Assembly: GCA_003833135.1 (NCBI GenBank)
Contig: QZLH01000126.1
Coordinates: 7,663-71,662 of the forward strand
Direction of reading: 5' to 3'
DNA: 64,000 bases
Source of the DNA: Oehlia diaphana
Lineage: Eukaryota; Glomeromycota; Glomeromycetes; Glomerales; Glomeraceae
The notes beneath the pieces were generated by a model, which saw only the letters and a program-made list of their open reading frames with translations, ran no database searches and was not told the DNA's origin. Shown here piece after piece: positions 11,430-25,259 of this stretch (positions are counted from its first letter, which is position 1; every line of letters begins with the position of its first letter). A program made the translations under genes and the position numbers.

Positions 11430-12479
11430 TGTTTAGTCATTAAAAATGAGTATCAAGAACGATACTTAAATTATGTGTAACCTTTAATAATGAATGGTTA
11501 ATAAAATTTGGTTTTAGAATCCAATAAAGTGAAAAAAGTGAAAAGTGGGAAAAAAATGTTTCTGCTTACAAACATATATGTAAATTATTGAATGTATCAA
11601 TAAAGTATCATTTATGATGTAAATCTTGCATCAATAAGGATGCTTTTGCGTCAGATGACAACTTTTAAGGTTCTCGTTTTACATACATGGCGCAGCAATA
11701 AGAATAGTGTTACACGCTTGTAGAGATTGATACTAATTTACTAATTACATGATTATTAAGTATTTGAATTTTAAACGCGTTTTAGATTGTGATACGAGAA
11801 TGTAAAAATTCATCATTAGTATATATATCAATCTAATCTATTTTATTAAATAAATAAATAAATGATATTTACAATGGAAATTTTAAATGTATATAGCTAC
11901 AAAACATAGCACATAACTAATGTCGAACTGTATCTTAAATTTATAATTGGTTAATAATAATAAAAAAAAATAACGTAAAATAAAATAGAATCTCTTCTTG
12001 TTACCTACACGTTATCATAGTTTTCTAATCTATTTCCTATTGCTATAATTGCTATACGAATTAGCTATTAATATTCTACCCTAATATCTAATTTAACCTA
12101 CAATATCAAAATATGCATGTAACTACAAAAGTAAATTGATAGATAATATGCTAAGCGAAATAAAAAGAACCTTCTACCTTTAAAAAATTATTCAAGAATT
12201 TATAACGTACTGTATGTCCATGATGTTTACAAAGTAGAACTACGGACTATTTATCTGTAAATAAAATATAAACTATGCGATTAAGCTTTTAAACCACGAT
12301 TTAACATGACTAATTGAACAAAGAAATACTAGACAATATTTGTTCGTTCTTAAATATTTCCATTTGAATCATATTATCATGTAAATATCTTTACCAGTAC
12401 CTAGCGTTTTAACATGCAAAATAAGAGCAAACTTCCCAAAATTTAAAACGCAATTCATGCAAATTAACGTACTTACTTG
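11430..12479. other. 1 kb intergenic region
   Basis: AT-rich, with no recognisable gene, RNA or repeat. It contains the promoter of the SWIM protein and the 3' region of the T-box gene. Confidence 0.5.
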
Positions 12480-14463
12480 TTACAATTCCTTCCCTCCAAG
12501 GGCAACAACAGCATCAGCTTCTTTCACTGCTTCAACCCCATATCTTTCACGTATAAATTCTCTTAATCTCTTATTCTCGTTCTTGGCTTGTTCAAGTCGA
12601 ACATATGAATTAGAACTTTCGAAATTTGATGATTCATTGTTGTTAAAAATTGTTGAAAAAAATATATTTCCCGGGGATAACGGAGTTTTCGGAACCGAAC
12701 AATTGTTCCATATAGATTTTTTGTTTTTTTGTTGTAATTGTTGCCTCGAAATAAACCGTAACTGAGTTTCTTCTTGTTGCTTATGTTGTTGTACTTCTGG
12801 AAAGGAAATTGACTTATCTAACTTTGGTCTTTTTGTTGCATTATAATCAATTTTATATTTTGAGTCATCAATGAAATCAGATAATTTATAGGGATTTATG
12901 CTATAATTCGCACTAGAATTATTATAATTATTATATTCATAATTCGAAAAATCTCTCGAAGAGATTGAAATCGAACGGGCTGATCGACAATTATTTTCAG
13001 GTTGTTTATGAGATGCTAGATGTTTTTGCGAAGAATAATGGGCATTTTTTACAACTTTTGAGCTAATTCTTCCCATATTTTGATAGAGATTTGTTTGATT
13101 TGTATGAAACGCGTCGTCATTTGAAGATTTTCTCATAACTTTTGACTCAAGATTATCTTCAATTGACGCCGAACTTGATTCGATATTAACACCTTGCCTC
13201 CATTGTCGAACTTTTTGCTCTAATGGAATAAAGTCGTTTGACCTACTTGCCGTTGTTTGATGATAAGATGGATTTTTTTCACTGATATCACTAATTTCTT
13301 CAATATCAACTTCGTTATCATCGGATTCAATAACATTGTCGGAGTTTTCGGATTCTGAGATATAAGGATTATTTTGATCCCTAGAAGATCCCTTGAAACC
13401 TTTAGCATGAGGATTATTAGTTTTTTTAAGGAAATTGACCTCTTCATTTTGATAATGAGTAACTGCGATGAATGTCGTTTCTTCAAAGGTGAAAAAAGTT
13501 TCTTGATCCTCATTAACCGAATGTTTAATCATTTTGATTCGAGGCCAGTATTTATGGAATGAGGTAAGATAAAAATAACCCGGAGGGAGTGACGAATTGT
13601 TATTTATCATTGAGTCACGCTTTTTTGTTGACAATGAACTTGGTCGCAAACGATTGGTAAGTTTAATCTTTGGGAAGTTCACGCCAAAATTCATCCAATA
13701 TGCGCCTAAAAATGATTTATAATATTTATAAAATTTTTTTTGAAATGAAAAAAGTTAACAAACTCGAACGAACTTTTTTACCTGACTGTGGAGAATCTGG
13801 ATGAGTAAAAGGATTTCCACAAACTGTGCCAAATTTACTATCTCGTGAATTAGAGTTATTTGATAAAAATTTACGTTTATCTGGTCCTATAGAAATCCAA
13901 CGTCCTTTTTTAAACCTATACCGATCTCTAGATACTTGAGCAAAATCCATAACAAACGAATAATTTACGGTAGGATCTAAATTCACGGGGTGAAATTTTA
14001 ATAAAGGAAAAATACATCTACCCGCCTTTGTGATAATCATTTCGTTATTAACGCGATAAAATTGAGACCATAAATCAGAATTTACAAGTAATAAATCCGA
14101 AACAAGAGATGGAGAATTAAGTGTCGAAATCGTTGTTAAGAGAGGAAGTTCAAAGGAACTTTGAAATTTTGGTAAGGAAGAAATGGAATTTGTAGTCTCT
14201 TCATTTTTGAGACTAGTTATAGATGAAACTTTATTGTTATCCTCGGGAATGAAAGTTTTGTAAAATTCATTATTCATTTTGTCAGCTACATTGTTATCTG
14301 CGGTTATTTGATCAAGTGACATTTTACTTGTTTTACGTTTATTGGAAGATAGAGAAAAATACGATGTTTCTTCTCGAAAAGAAGTATTTAAAGATCCTAT
14401 TCTTTGAACTTGTGAATAATTAGAAGAACCGAACTCATTATGAACAAGATGATGGATTTTCAT
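12480..14463 (-). CDS. T-box family transcription factor
   Basis: Two exons (14463-13782, 13705-12480) give 635 residues. The T-box DNA-binding domain occupies about residues 130-335: LWSQFYRVNNEMIITKAGR, then MFPLLKF-type strand (here IFPLLKFHPV), YSFVMDFA, RYRFKKGRW, THPDSPQSGAYWM, HKYWPRI, FFTFEETTFIAVTHYQN and NNPHAKGFK. Splicing joins the SPQSG/AYWM block exactly. Two polar inserts (about 200-215 and around the KLTNR segment) make the domain longer than animal T-boxes. The 300-residue C-terminus is Ser/Asn-rich and ends in a charged helix. It should act in the nucleus. T-box factors are known from animals, their unicellular relatives and some early-branching fungi; ascomycetes and basidiomycetes lack them. 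The gene is divergent from TPI. Confidence 0.9.
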
Positions 14464-15015
14464 GATTAGTTCAAAGATAAAAGCTGTAGATAAATCGTTC
14501 TAATATTGTTTTATGATATTATTACACTTTTTTTTAAAAAAATAATATAATAAAGAAACGATAATATATTAAGTATTTATAAAAATTTTTTGAGTTTTAT
14601 ATGATGCCGGATCATAAATACAACGGTTGAAAATTATGCAATTGGGCATTTTCCTGTTGAAAAAATTTTATATGTAATAATGCAATTATTTAATTTCCCG
14701 CAAAAAAAAATGGTGTCATCAAATATGTCACTGATTAATAATTAAAGCGTGTTGAATTTTTTTGTGGAATTTTAACGTTTGTCTTCACGTGACTTCGATT
14801 TTAGATCCTTTGATCTAAGAAAAAAAGTGGGATGACGTCCAATAATTAGTCTTCGATTTATTCACTACTTCTATTTTTAATTAATCTCTGTTTTTGAATT
14901 CTTGTTGGACTATTTTATTATCTAATTTCTTACTTTCCCTTGGTTCTCTTCAAGCAGAATATTTCTTCGTTAGTTGGCGGAAAGATTTTTAAACTTTTAG
15001 CAAAATTCTGTAGCT
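14464..15015. promoter_or_regulatory. shared promoter region, T-box and TPI genes
   Basis: This is a 552 bp divergent intergenic region. A T8A7 tract lies at 14528-14542, 65 bp upstream of the T-box ATG. A TGACGTCC site at about 14833 resembles a CRE/ATF half-element. No ORF is credible. Confidence 0.45.
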
Positions 15016-16309
<1,294 letters not shown>

Positions 16310-16763
16310 TTAGTAATTGTGACAATTAATTTGTAAAAGTAATAACTCATTGATTAAAGAATGTAATAATATAATAAAATATATTATAGTATTTGAATTA
16401 AAGTATCTCTGCGAATTCACGGCAAATGATTAACACTTCAGCTTATAACATTTTAACATTCATGGATTTATTTGTTTGTTTAACAAATTAATAAACAATC
16501 TAAATGTAAATACTCGCAAATGTCATGCTTTTCTAAAAATGCTATAAAATCCCTTTCTTAGCTGAACACTGTGAGTGGTATCCGATGAAATATCGGTATT
16601 ATTGGTATTAGTGGCATCACAATCTTGGTATTTGAAGCATTCTGTAGGAAGACATCCAAATCGACACGAGATTGGACGGAAGTCCTACTTACAGAAAACC
16701 CTTTAATAATTATCATTAAGAAAGAGTAAATTCTGAATGGAATAATGTAAATCCATATTCTTT
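16310..16763. other. intergenic, convergent 3' ends
   Basis: A 454 bp spacer between convergent TPI and the methyltransferase. AATAAAATAT at about 16373 is a plausible TPI polyadenylation region. Nothing else is seen. Confidence 0.5.
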
Positions 16764-17459
16764 CTAATGATTCTTTTTTTTTAATCGATAAATTTCCACA
16801 TTTACATTGTCTAGATCTTTAGAAATTATTTTTCTCAACTTTTTTTCAGGAATTTTAACAACATTAAATCCATTTTTACATGCATTTACAAAAGTTTCAG
16901 TAACCAATGGATCTCTTCTTTCCAATCCGCAAAAAATAATAGATTTTTCATTAGCTAGTTCATTTATACATCTGACAAAATGATGAATAAGATCTAAAGA
17001 ATATATACAATCAGTCGCAACAATGTAATCGTAAGGTGGTGTAAATTCCGGAGGTTGCAACTGTGTTATAGTCCAATCCAAAACTTTTACTTGTGCATCC
17101 AAGAGACACCTATTTTCTTTCCGTTGTTGATTTAATATCCACAAGTTATATTGTACATTATCTCGAAGAATATTTATTACTACATATTCTAAATCTGTTA
17201 GGGTTGTTTGTAGGCCCATAGAACACATAACTAAACCCAATAAACCACAACCGCTTCCCAATTCAATGCACTTCTTATCATTTAATGAATCATTGGAAGA
17301 ACGTAAAAGATGTTGCATGTATTGAGCAGTTATGATAGAAGAATCCCATATTGTGGTGCCATGATTTAAAGAATCATTTTGTTGGTTTATAGATAAAATA
17401 GTACCATTAGTAATTTTGAATTCATAAATTTTTGAATTTACTTGTTCCTTAATTTTCAT
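16764..17459 (-). CDS. METTL21-family protein lysine methyltransferase
   Basis: A single-exon 231-residue protein. It has the Methyltransf_16 landmarks: a WDSSIITAQYM segment before the fold, SAM-binding motif I ELGSGCGLLGLV, an acidic motif II loop TDLEYV, LDW in the post-motif region, and DYIVATDCIYS in the DxxY-type motif that marks this lysine-specific subgroup. Known members methylate translation elongation factors, Hsp70 or VCP; the substrate here cannot be read from sequence. The length matches METTL21D/EFM-type enzymes. It shares a 371 bp divergent promoter with the proteasome alpha4 gene. Confidence 0.85.
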   Translation of the reverse strand: MKIKEQVNSKIYEFKITNGTILSINQQNDSLNHGTTIWDSSIITAQYMQHLLRSSNDSLNDKKCIELGSGCGLLGLVMCSMGLQTTLTDLEYVVINILRDNVQYNLWILNQQRKENRCLLDAQVKVLDWTITQLQPPEFTPPYDYIVATDCIYSLDLIHHFVRCINELANEKSIIFCGLERRDPLVTETFVNACKNGFNVVKIPEKKLRKIISKDLDNVNVEIYRLKKKNH

Positions 17460-17830
17460 TTTTAAGCACTAATTTTCGAAAGCAATTCACATGGAAAGAA
17501 TAGGTGAGGTCCACTAAACTTTATTATTTTGCGATGAATTCAAAATTATGAAAATACTCAGGTGTAATAATGCGTATATTACATAATAATAAATTTAAGT
17601 TCTTTTTATCAATTACTTCGAACAGACTTTCTGAAAGTGGTTAAATTAATAGGTTTTTGTTTTTTTATCATATGATATAATGAATCATGTGATTTATAGC
17701 TGTTACAGTTACGTACTACGATTGCTTGTTCGTCATAATTTGCACGTGCTTTTATATCAATGATGGAGATTTTTTTCACGTATTTCAAAATTTCAACTAA
17801 TTTACATTCGTATTGTATTCCTAAAACATT
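17460..17830. promoter_or_regulatory. divergent promoter, methyltransferase and proteasome alpha4
   Basis: AT-rich 371 bp region with no ORF. No canonical TATA box or recognisable proteasome-associated element is seen. Confidence 0.4.
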
Positions 17831-19244
17831 ATGGCTGGCTCTTATGATCGCGGTATGCTTCCCTAATATTATATGATAACTTTTTTTACAAAGCCAGAAG
17901 TTAAACTAATAATATTTTGATAAAATTTGATAGCGTTGACTGTCTTTTCACCGGACGGTCACTTATTTCAAGTCGAATATGCTTTAGAAGCAGTGAGAAA
18001 AGGAACGTGTGCGGTATGTATTGACAAAAATAAATGAATACGATTCATTCTGAATAATTCTTTAATGGAAAGAGGCTCCAAGAGTCGCGTTACATTTTAT
18101 GAAAATCTATCAAGGAAAAAAATAATTTGATCATATAGATATATTATTATGAATCATGTTAATTTCTATTTGTATCAATATGTGTAGGTTGGAATCCGAG
18201 GTGAAGATTGTGTAGTTCTTGGCGTGGAGAAAAAGTCTGTTCTTAAATTACAAGATCCTAGAACTGTGCGTAAGATTGTCACCCTTGATGACCATGTATG
18301 CATGGCCTTTGCTGGTATTATTATTTGATCTTTTTTTTGTTTCAAATTTTTTTATAATTGAATGATGATTTATTTTTTGAATATCTTTGGCTAGGTCTTA
18401 GTGCGGATGCAAGAGTTCTTGTTAATAAAGCTAGAATAGAATGTCAAAGTCATAGACTCACTGTGGAAGATCCCGTTTCAGTAGAATATATCACGCGATA
18501 CATTGCTGGAATTCAACAGGTGTGTAAATGATTAGAAGATTAAATCAAAAGGGTTTGATTATTATAATATTCTTTATTTTAGAAATACACACAAAGTGGT
18601 GGTGTTCGGCCTTTTGGAATTTCAACACTTATTATTGGATTTGATGCAAATGACAAAGTACCAAGACTTTATCAAACCGATCCATCGGGTATATATTCTG
18701 CATGGAAGGTAAATTTGGAAATCTATCATAAAATTATCTAACAGTACCACACGCATTTATGATACATGTTAAAAAATGAAACATTTCTTTATAATTTTGT
18801 TTAGGCGAATGCAATTGGTAGAAGTTCAAAAACTGTTCGTGAATTTTTGGAAAAGAACTATAAAGAAGGTTTGACAAAAGAAGAATCCATCAAATTAGCG
18901 GTTAAATCTCTTTTGGAAGTAAGTTCTTTATTACATATAAATTATTACAACTAATCTATGATCTTAAACAGTTAATATTATGTTTCCTATTTTAGGTGGT
19001 ACAAACCGGAGCGAAGAATATCGAGATAGCAGTTATGACAAGTGATAGTGTGATCAAGGTTAGTTAAAATGACTAAAATGACACATTTTTTAAAAATCAT
19101 TAATTTAATGTTCTAATTTTCGAACTCTTTTACTGAAAGAATTTGGAAATCGAAGAAGTTGAAGCTATCGTTAGTGAAATTGAAAAGGAAAAAGAGGCTG
19201 AGGCAGAAAAGAAAAAGAAGCCATCAACTTCTACTGCTCAATAA
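17831..19244 (+). CDS. PRE6: 20S proteasome subunit alpha4 (PRE6/PSMA7 type)
   Basis: A structural, non-catalytic subunit of the outer heptameric ring. Eight exons (17831-17852, 17934-18013, 18188-18314, 18395-18519, 18583-18708, 18805-18918, 18996-19058, 19140-19244) give 253 residues. The N-terminal gate motif [83 protein letters not shown] and [10 protein letters not shown] match the alpha4 paralogue better than other alpha subunits. The C-terminus is a charged Glu/Lys helix as in PSMA7. Nothing looks broken. Confidence 0.95.
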
Positions 19245-19489
19245 ATAAAAATTCTTTTTATAAGATGTATTTAAATTTATATGTATATTTTGTTTCTCGA
19301 AAAAAAAAAAACTAATGGTGTTAAATAAATTAAATTTGACGAACAAATTATTTGTACTTATAAATAATTTAAAATTTTTTTTAATATCATGTGAAATTTA
19401 AAATATTTGATAGAGTACATTAAAAAAAAATATTTGATAGAGTTAAAAATCATCAAGAAAAATTAATTAAAGGAGTAAGCAAAACAATG

Positions 19490-19562
19490 GCTTCGATAGT
19501 GTAGTGGTTATCACGTAAGCTTTACACGCTTAATGTCCTCGGTTCGAACCCGAGTCGAAGCA
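19490..19562 (+). tRNA. tRNA-Val (anticodon TAC)
   Basis: A full cloverleaf can be drawn: acceptor GCTTCGA pairs with TCGAAGC followed by discriminator A. The anticodon stem TAAGC/GCTTA closes loop TTTACAC with anticodon TAC at 19523-19525. The T-arm CTCGGTTCGAACCCGAG includes the B box, and the D-arm carries TAGTGTAGTGG. There is no intron. A downstream TTTTT tract can serve as the Pol III terminator. Confidence 0.95.
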
Positions 19563-20209
19563 GTTGTTGTTCAATTTTTGTCTTTTTCACTATGCTCCCC
19601 GTGACATTGTTACACAACTACTCCTGTCCTTACCTAACCTAATACTAAACCTACTAAACCTAACAAATTATTATTAAACAAACAAAATAATTATTTAATT
19701 ATTTGCAATCTTTTTTATTTTTTTTTTTCGGAATATTTACAGTAATAAATGTTTTGATCTTAAACCAAAAAATCCTCATATAAGTACAAAGTAATAAAAC
19801 AGCGTAATACATATTAATACTTTATCAACAAAGAACTATTTTAGAAAATTTGAATTTACTTGTTAAGGTAAAATTCGTCGTTAAATTCGTCATTAAAATT
19901 CGTCATTAAAATTTCGTCATTAAAATTTCGTCATTAAATTTTTCGTTATACTTGGGAAATAATAATCCCCTCCTTTCCTATCTTATCTAAATATATTTGT
20001 AGAAAGAATACTATGAATTCTATATATATCATAAAAAAAATCCCATTGTTAACTCTCTTATCTAATTTTTTTTTTTTTTTAAAAAAAATATATATATATA
20101 ATAAAAAGAAAGATAAACCGTATAAAAAAAGGTTCTATGAATAACGATAAAAAAATATATATATGCATGTATATATATCCTAATCACCGACTCATCTATA
20201 AGTTATCGC
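19563..20209. other. intergenic with short tandem repeats
   Basis: Contains CCTAA-rich words (about 19629-19665), the TTCGTCATTAAAA tandem array (19870-19954) and a T15A8 tract (20066-20088). No gene is seen. Confidence 0.55.
19870..19954. repeat. 13-16 bp tandem repeat (ATTCGTCATTAAA)
   Basis: Five to six imperfect copies of AATTCGTCATTAAA, differing mainly by one added A or T per unit, which points to slippage. Confidence 0.8.
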
Positions 20210-21576
20210 TCACCACCTCGTATTAATAATGTTGTTATAAGTATTAAAAAAATCTTTCGATGTTGGTGCGGGTAAAGAATTATCTTTTGGAGTTAATGGA
20301 CAATTTAAAGGAGAACTTTCATTACACAGACTCTCCAGATCATCTGTGATCAAGTCAATTATAGTACTGAAATCGACTTCCAACTTTTTTTTATTCAATT
20401 CAGTGTTCACAGCTCCAACAGCTGACTGAAAGTTCACTCTTGGCCAAGAGCAGTTGTTTGTTCCTTGTATATGAACATTATTATCTACATATTGATAATT
20501 GAGTAAGAACTCGAGCCATCGATTATATTCTTCCTCGCTAATGTAGATAGAATTGTCCAATATATACAAGAAATCCCGTTCCATGTTGCCTAGCAACTCT
20601 AACGGTATTCCTGACATTTCGGCCCATGATTTGTTGGAATATGTAGAATCTTCGAGCCATTTATGTGACAATATCAATCCAACTACAAGCAGGACAAATT
20701 CAGGTTCATAAGGGTATATATCAAAATCTTTACCACTTAATATAATCCTTTGAACGTATTTAAGCATTATTACTATAACAGGGCCCAAACAATCTGTAGA
20801 TTTTATAAGCTTTTATTATTATTAAAGAATAATAATAAATAAATAAATAAATTTTAGCTTCGATATTTTAAAAATTATGATATAATATAACAATTACCTA
20901 CCTTATAGCCAAACTCTTTAAATTCTTTGAAATTTTCATTATTACTTGACGATTTTTCTCTTCGTGGTAATTTTGGCAACATTTGCCAGACAATTTCAGT
21001 TGCAAAATCGGCCCATTTTGCATGTATATCTATATCGGGCTTATCATTATCTATTATTGCTGCTGCTGCTTCTGCGTTAGCTTCCTCTTGTCTTTGTCGT
21101 TCCAATAATTCTGGATGAAGGAACAAAGAGCAATAATATTGCTCTGGATTTGGAAAAGACAATGAACCATCAAATAAGATTTGAGTAATAGGACCAAAGT
21201 TCACTCTTCGATTATCTTTTGCGATCATATATTTGAAATACGGAAAAGACCACCATGCTGGTGAAGAAGCAGGTAAGTTTTGAGATAAAATCGAATTATG
21301 AGAAGCAGCTGGTAATTTCAAAGAGCTCCAAATAGATGAGTATGTAAAATTTAAATATGAAGTATGCATTGATGTTGGAAATGAGAACCAGTAATCCTTT
21401 GAGATAAAATTGGATTGCAACTTCAAAGATGAATTTGAACACCGCAAATTTGGTGATGATGATAAAGAATCTGTTGAAATTGGCGATGGGAATACTATTC
21501 TTGCATTATTTTCATAAAGAACATTCGGAGATTCTGACGAGATTAAGTCCTTAGTCGAAATTAAATTATTTTTCAT
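20210..21576 (-). CDS. PHO80/Pcl-like cyclin
   Basis: Two exons (21576-20898, 20793-20210) give 420 residues. The intron uses the second of two overlapping donors (GTAATT), because only that choice keeps the cyclin frame. The N-terminal half is Ser/Asn-rich and has a short poly-Ala run. The cyclin box spans about residues 190-330: FATEIVWQMLPKLP, VIMLKYVQRII, EFVLLVVGLILSHKWLEDSTYSNKSWAEMSG (shown in part: LILSHKWLED, NKSWAEMSG), ERDFLYILDNSIYISEEEY. This layout is typical of fungal cyclins that bind Pho85-type CDKs in phosphate, glycogen or polarity control; the partner is inferred. The C-terminal 80 residues are unstructured. Confidence 0.82.
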
Positions 21577-22537
21577 GAAATTTTGATTTAAGAGATGAGT
21601 AGCAACGAGGATACTTGAAATAAAAGCAAAAGAAAAGGGTACTTTGAAAAATCTAGTAAAGAATGAAAATGAGATTTAACTCTTTTCATTTATTTTCGAG
21701 CCTTTTTTTTAAAAAAAAAACGGACGGAGAGTACGAAAGGACTTTCAGATATACCGAATAACGAGTATAACGATGGTGAACTGTAACTAACGCAAAGAGC
21801 TGTCAGTCACGAATCAAAAGTTACAAAAGTTTTTAACGGTGTCTATAAGTACTAAACCCGTTTGGTAAAAGAGGCCCAATATTAAAATTTTTATATCTTA
21901 TTATTGTTCACCTTGTCATTCTGAGGAATCCTAAAATAGGTTAGGTGGAAAAAAGTGTCATTGTGGACTTTCTAATCTATCACGTGGTAAGACAGTTAGA
22001 TGCGGCATAAATATATTGCGTAACATTACTTTTACAATGCTATCTTACGTCGTTGTGTGAAAGTTGAAATCATTTTAAGTAACAATAACTTTTCTAAAAT
22101 ATTTTTAAATGATGTAGATCAAAAAGTTCTGATTTGCAATATTTAAGGGTAAATTCTATTAACTAACCAAAATTTGAGGCTGTCATTCTTTTTGTGCAAC
22201 AAATTTTTTCAGCCACATCTAAAAATACTTGTATGAGCTTTCCAAACACTTAATTCGGGCCGGCACTATAAGTTGAGCCCGGCTGAAATTAAAATTACAT
22301 TATTACTATATAAAGTATACAATTAATTCATTCAATGATCTCGTCACAATTGTCACATGAAATAAAAGATGCTCATAATTTGACAAATTCTTATAAATAC
22401 AATAATATGTGATGATTATCATATCGGATAATATTTAATCTTCGTGAATTCGATCGATTTCAATTGTACAGATTAAGAACGATAATTAAGAACGATATTA
22501 CTAACCATAAAAGTCTAAATCAGTTTATAAATTATTT
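21577..22537. other. intergenic, divergent promoter region
   Basis: A T8A10 tract (21703-21720) lies about 130 bp upstream of the cyclin ATG, and there is a TCACGTGGTA site near 21978. A GGGCCGGCAC/GCCCGGC inverted word is at about 22257-22285. No gene is recognised. Confidence 0.5.
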
Positions 22538-24861
22538 ATGACCTTTTCGTTTAAATTGTGTCAAAATGTTTTATCCAAGATTCTTTTTAAGAGGAACTTA
22601 AGCTTTTCTTCAACAGGTAAATCATGATTTTGAATTATAATGGATTATATTCCATATTTATTAAAAATTTATAAAATAGCAATAGATCATAAATCTTATC
22701 TTTTAAAACAACCATTAATGATTTATATTCATTGGCCATTTTGTAAAAGGTAAATTTGCTTGTATCTTTAATTTTTATTAATTTTGCTGTACGTATTAAA
22801 TTTACACATATATGTTTAGTAAATGTACTTATTGTAATTTTAATAAGTATATTAACCCAAAACCTGATCATGAACGAATGAAAAATTCTTTAATTTCTGA
22901 AATAAAGGATTATGTACAAAAACATGATATGAAAGGGAGAATTATTCATAGTGTTTATTTTGGAGGTAAAATAGATTAGTAATTTCTCTTTTTTCATTTA
23001 TTAATGTTTTAACTTTTTTTATAAATATTAATCGTTTAGGAGGCACACCAAGTGAGTGGTATTCTTTTTATTAAAAGATAGATAATTCAATTTACATTAT
23101 TGCTTATTTACAATTTTATACCCAAATGATTTTAGGTTTAGCATTGGTAAGTTACAATAATTATTTTTTAAAAATTTTAAATTTCTTTAATTTTCTTTTA
23201 TTATTTATAGCCATCTACTTTTGAAGCAATTTTAAATACAATTGCTAATGAATTCATATTACCTTCTAACACTGAAATAACTATGGAGGTAAGATACTGT
23301 CGATACTGTTAATTTTACATCAAGAAAGTAAAATTCAAAATCATTTTAAATTCTTTAATATAGGGAAATCCGACGGTACATATTTTATAGATTCTTTTAG
23401 TAAAATACTTAAAGTGTATTTTTACTTAAAATTTTCTTTAGTCAACAGAAATGGGAAAATTACAGAATTTTCATTCAATAGGAATAAATAGATTGTCACT
23501 TGGTTTACAATCTCTTAATGATATGGAATTAAAAAGATTAGGTAGAGATCATACATCAAAAGAAGCTATTAATGCAATAAAAGAATCTATTAAAATTTTT
23601 AGAGAAAATGTTACTTTTGATTTAATGTTTGGTAGAGAAGGACAAACTATTGATGATTGGAAAGTTGAATTAAAGGTATTAAATTATTTATTCTTTTGTT
23701 AGAAGGGATATAATTAAAATATTTATATATATAATTAAATAAAAACTAGAGTGCATTAGAGATAGCATCAGATCATATTTCTTTATATGAACTTACAATC
23801 AAAAAAGGAACACCATAAGTCATAATGTTGTTTACTGCAAAATTTATTAATTTCATTAATAATTTTAAAAAAACTTTTATAGGTTATATAAAGATTTTAT
23901 TAAAGGAAAATTTAAGAAACCCTCATTTGATAATTTAGCAGATTTATATAACATTACACTTGATATTACAAAGTTATATGGATTTCAACAATATGAGGTA
24001 TCAAATTTTCAAAGAAATGAAAAATACAGCAAACATAATTATGGATATTGGAGTGGATTAGATTATTTAGGTATTATTATTAAAAAAATATATTTATTAA
24101 AAGAAATACTTGTTTAATTATCCTTTTTATAGGTATTGGACCTGGAGCTCATGGAAGATTAACAGATCCAAAAAATAAAATGAGATATAGAACTATTAGG
24201 GTTTGTTATTTATTTAATTATTTATTTAATTATTTATCTGAGTTTTATATTAATTTATTATTTATATATTAATAGAGATTATATCCTGAAAATTGGATGA
24301 AACAATGTGAAGAAACTGGAGAAGGGTAAATAAATTATTACAGTAATTTAATTTATTTGATTTTTAATTATATGTTTTATTAGTATAGCAAAATATGAAC
24401 AAATGAATTTAAAAGATATTAAAAATGTAAGTTTTATTAATAAATAAGATTTATTGTTTATTTTATTTTTGTAATCATTTAATTTTATTTATTAACTAGG
24501 AACTTATATTATTTGGATTGCGTACAAGAATTGGAATACCAAGAATAAGATTTAAAAAATATTCACAAGGTCAAGAATTAGAAGAGGTAATTTCATAAAT
24601 TAAATTACTTATTTTCAGATGTCTTGATAATAAAATTATTAATATATATTTCATAAATATCTTTATATAAAGTATTTAAATATGGAACAAGTTAATAGGT
24701 TTATTAAAGATGGTTTTTTAATTTGGGAGAATAATAATATTATGCATAATAAAGGATGGATTTTAAATGATTTTGATGAAGAGATACAAAATGGTGGATT
24801 AAGACCTACTAAAAAAGGGTTAGCTGTAATTGATGAAATAGTTCCAAGAATAATATATTAA
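22538..24861 (+). CDS. mitochondrial HemN/RSAD1-like radical SAM protein, donor lesion in intron 9
   Basis: Fifteen exons (22538-22616, 22680-22749, 22820-22965, 23040-23051, 23136-23146, 23211-23288, 23364-23375, 23442-23675, 23750-23814, 23883-24070, 24133-24200, 24276-24325, 24384-24426, 24500-24586, 24673-24861) give 443 residues, the length of RSAD1. The [4Fe-4S] motif is CKSKCTYC, split by intron 2. Then VYFGGGTPS, the EGNPT strand, GINRLSLGLQS, YEVSNF and LGIGPGAH follow as in HemN-like proteins. The N-terminus is basic and hydroxylated, like a mitochondrial presequence. RSAD1-type proteins bind haem rather than oxidise coproporphyrinogen. Intron 9 starts ATAAGT (23815) instead of GTAAGT; unspliced, it gives an immediate stop. 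Confidence 0.85.
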
Positions 24862-25259
24862 TTTATAATATTTCCAATAGTTAATATTTATAAAGTAATT
24901 ATTTCATTATATGTCTATGTGTTATGTTATTAATAATTATTTGTTCTTTCCTTCCGAGAACGTGCCACGCTATAGAATTTCTTGAAACTTCAGGTAGATA
25001 AAGAAACGTTCAGATAACGACGAAATCACGCCCTTAATTGAATAATTTGTCCTCGAAAATGTACTATTCGTCCGCTTCTTTCCAAATTCTTATCGTGATA
25101 TACAATAAAACATATTAGATTTCGATTGTTATTATAGGTTGATCATGTCGATCATGAATTAGATTCTGATCATGTGCAATGCGCAAAATGTTCACATGAT
25201 GGATCGATAGATTATTTTTTTTTTTTGGATAAAGATATTTTTATAAAATTATTGTTAAG
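24862..25259. other. intergenic, PINX1 promoter region
   Basis: 398 bp between tandem genes. It includes a TGATCATGTCGATCATGA palindromic patch (about 25140-25160) and a T-run just before the ATG. No ORF is credible. Confidence 0.5.

Noticed and set aside
22640..22749. Downstream ATG as start of the RSAD1-like gene
   Set aside because: A spliced first exon from 22538 gives a better mitochondrial presequence and a perfect phase; the 22640 ATG lies in the intron.
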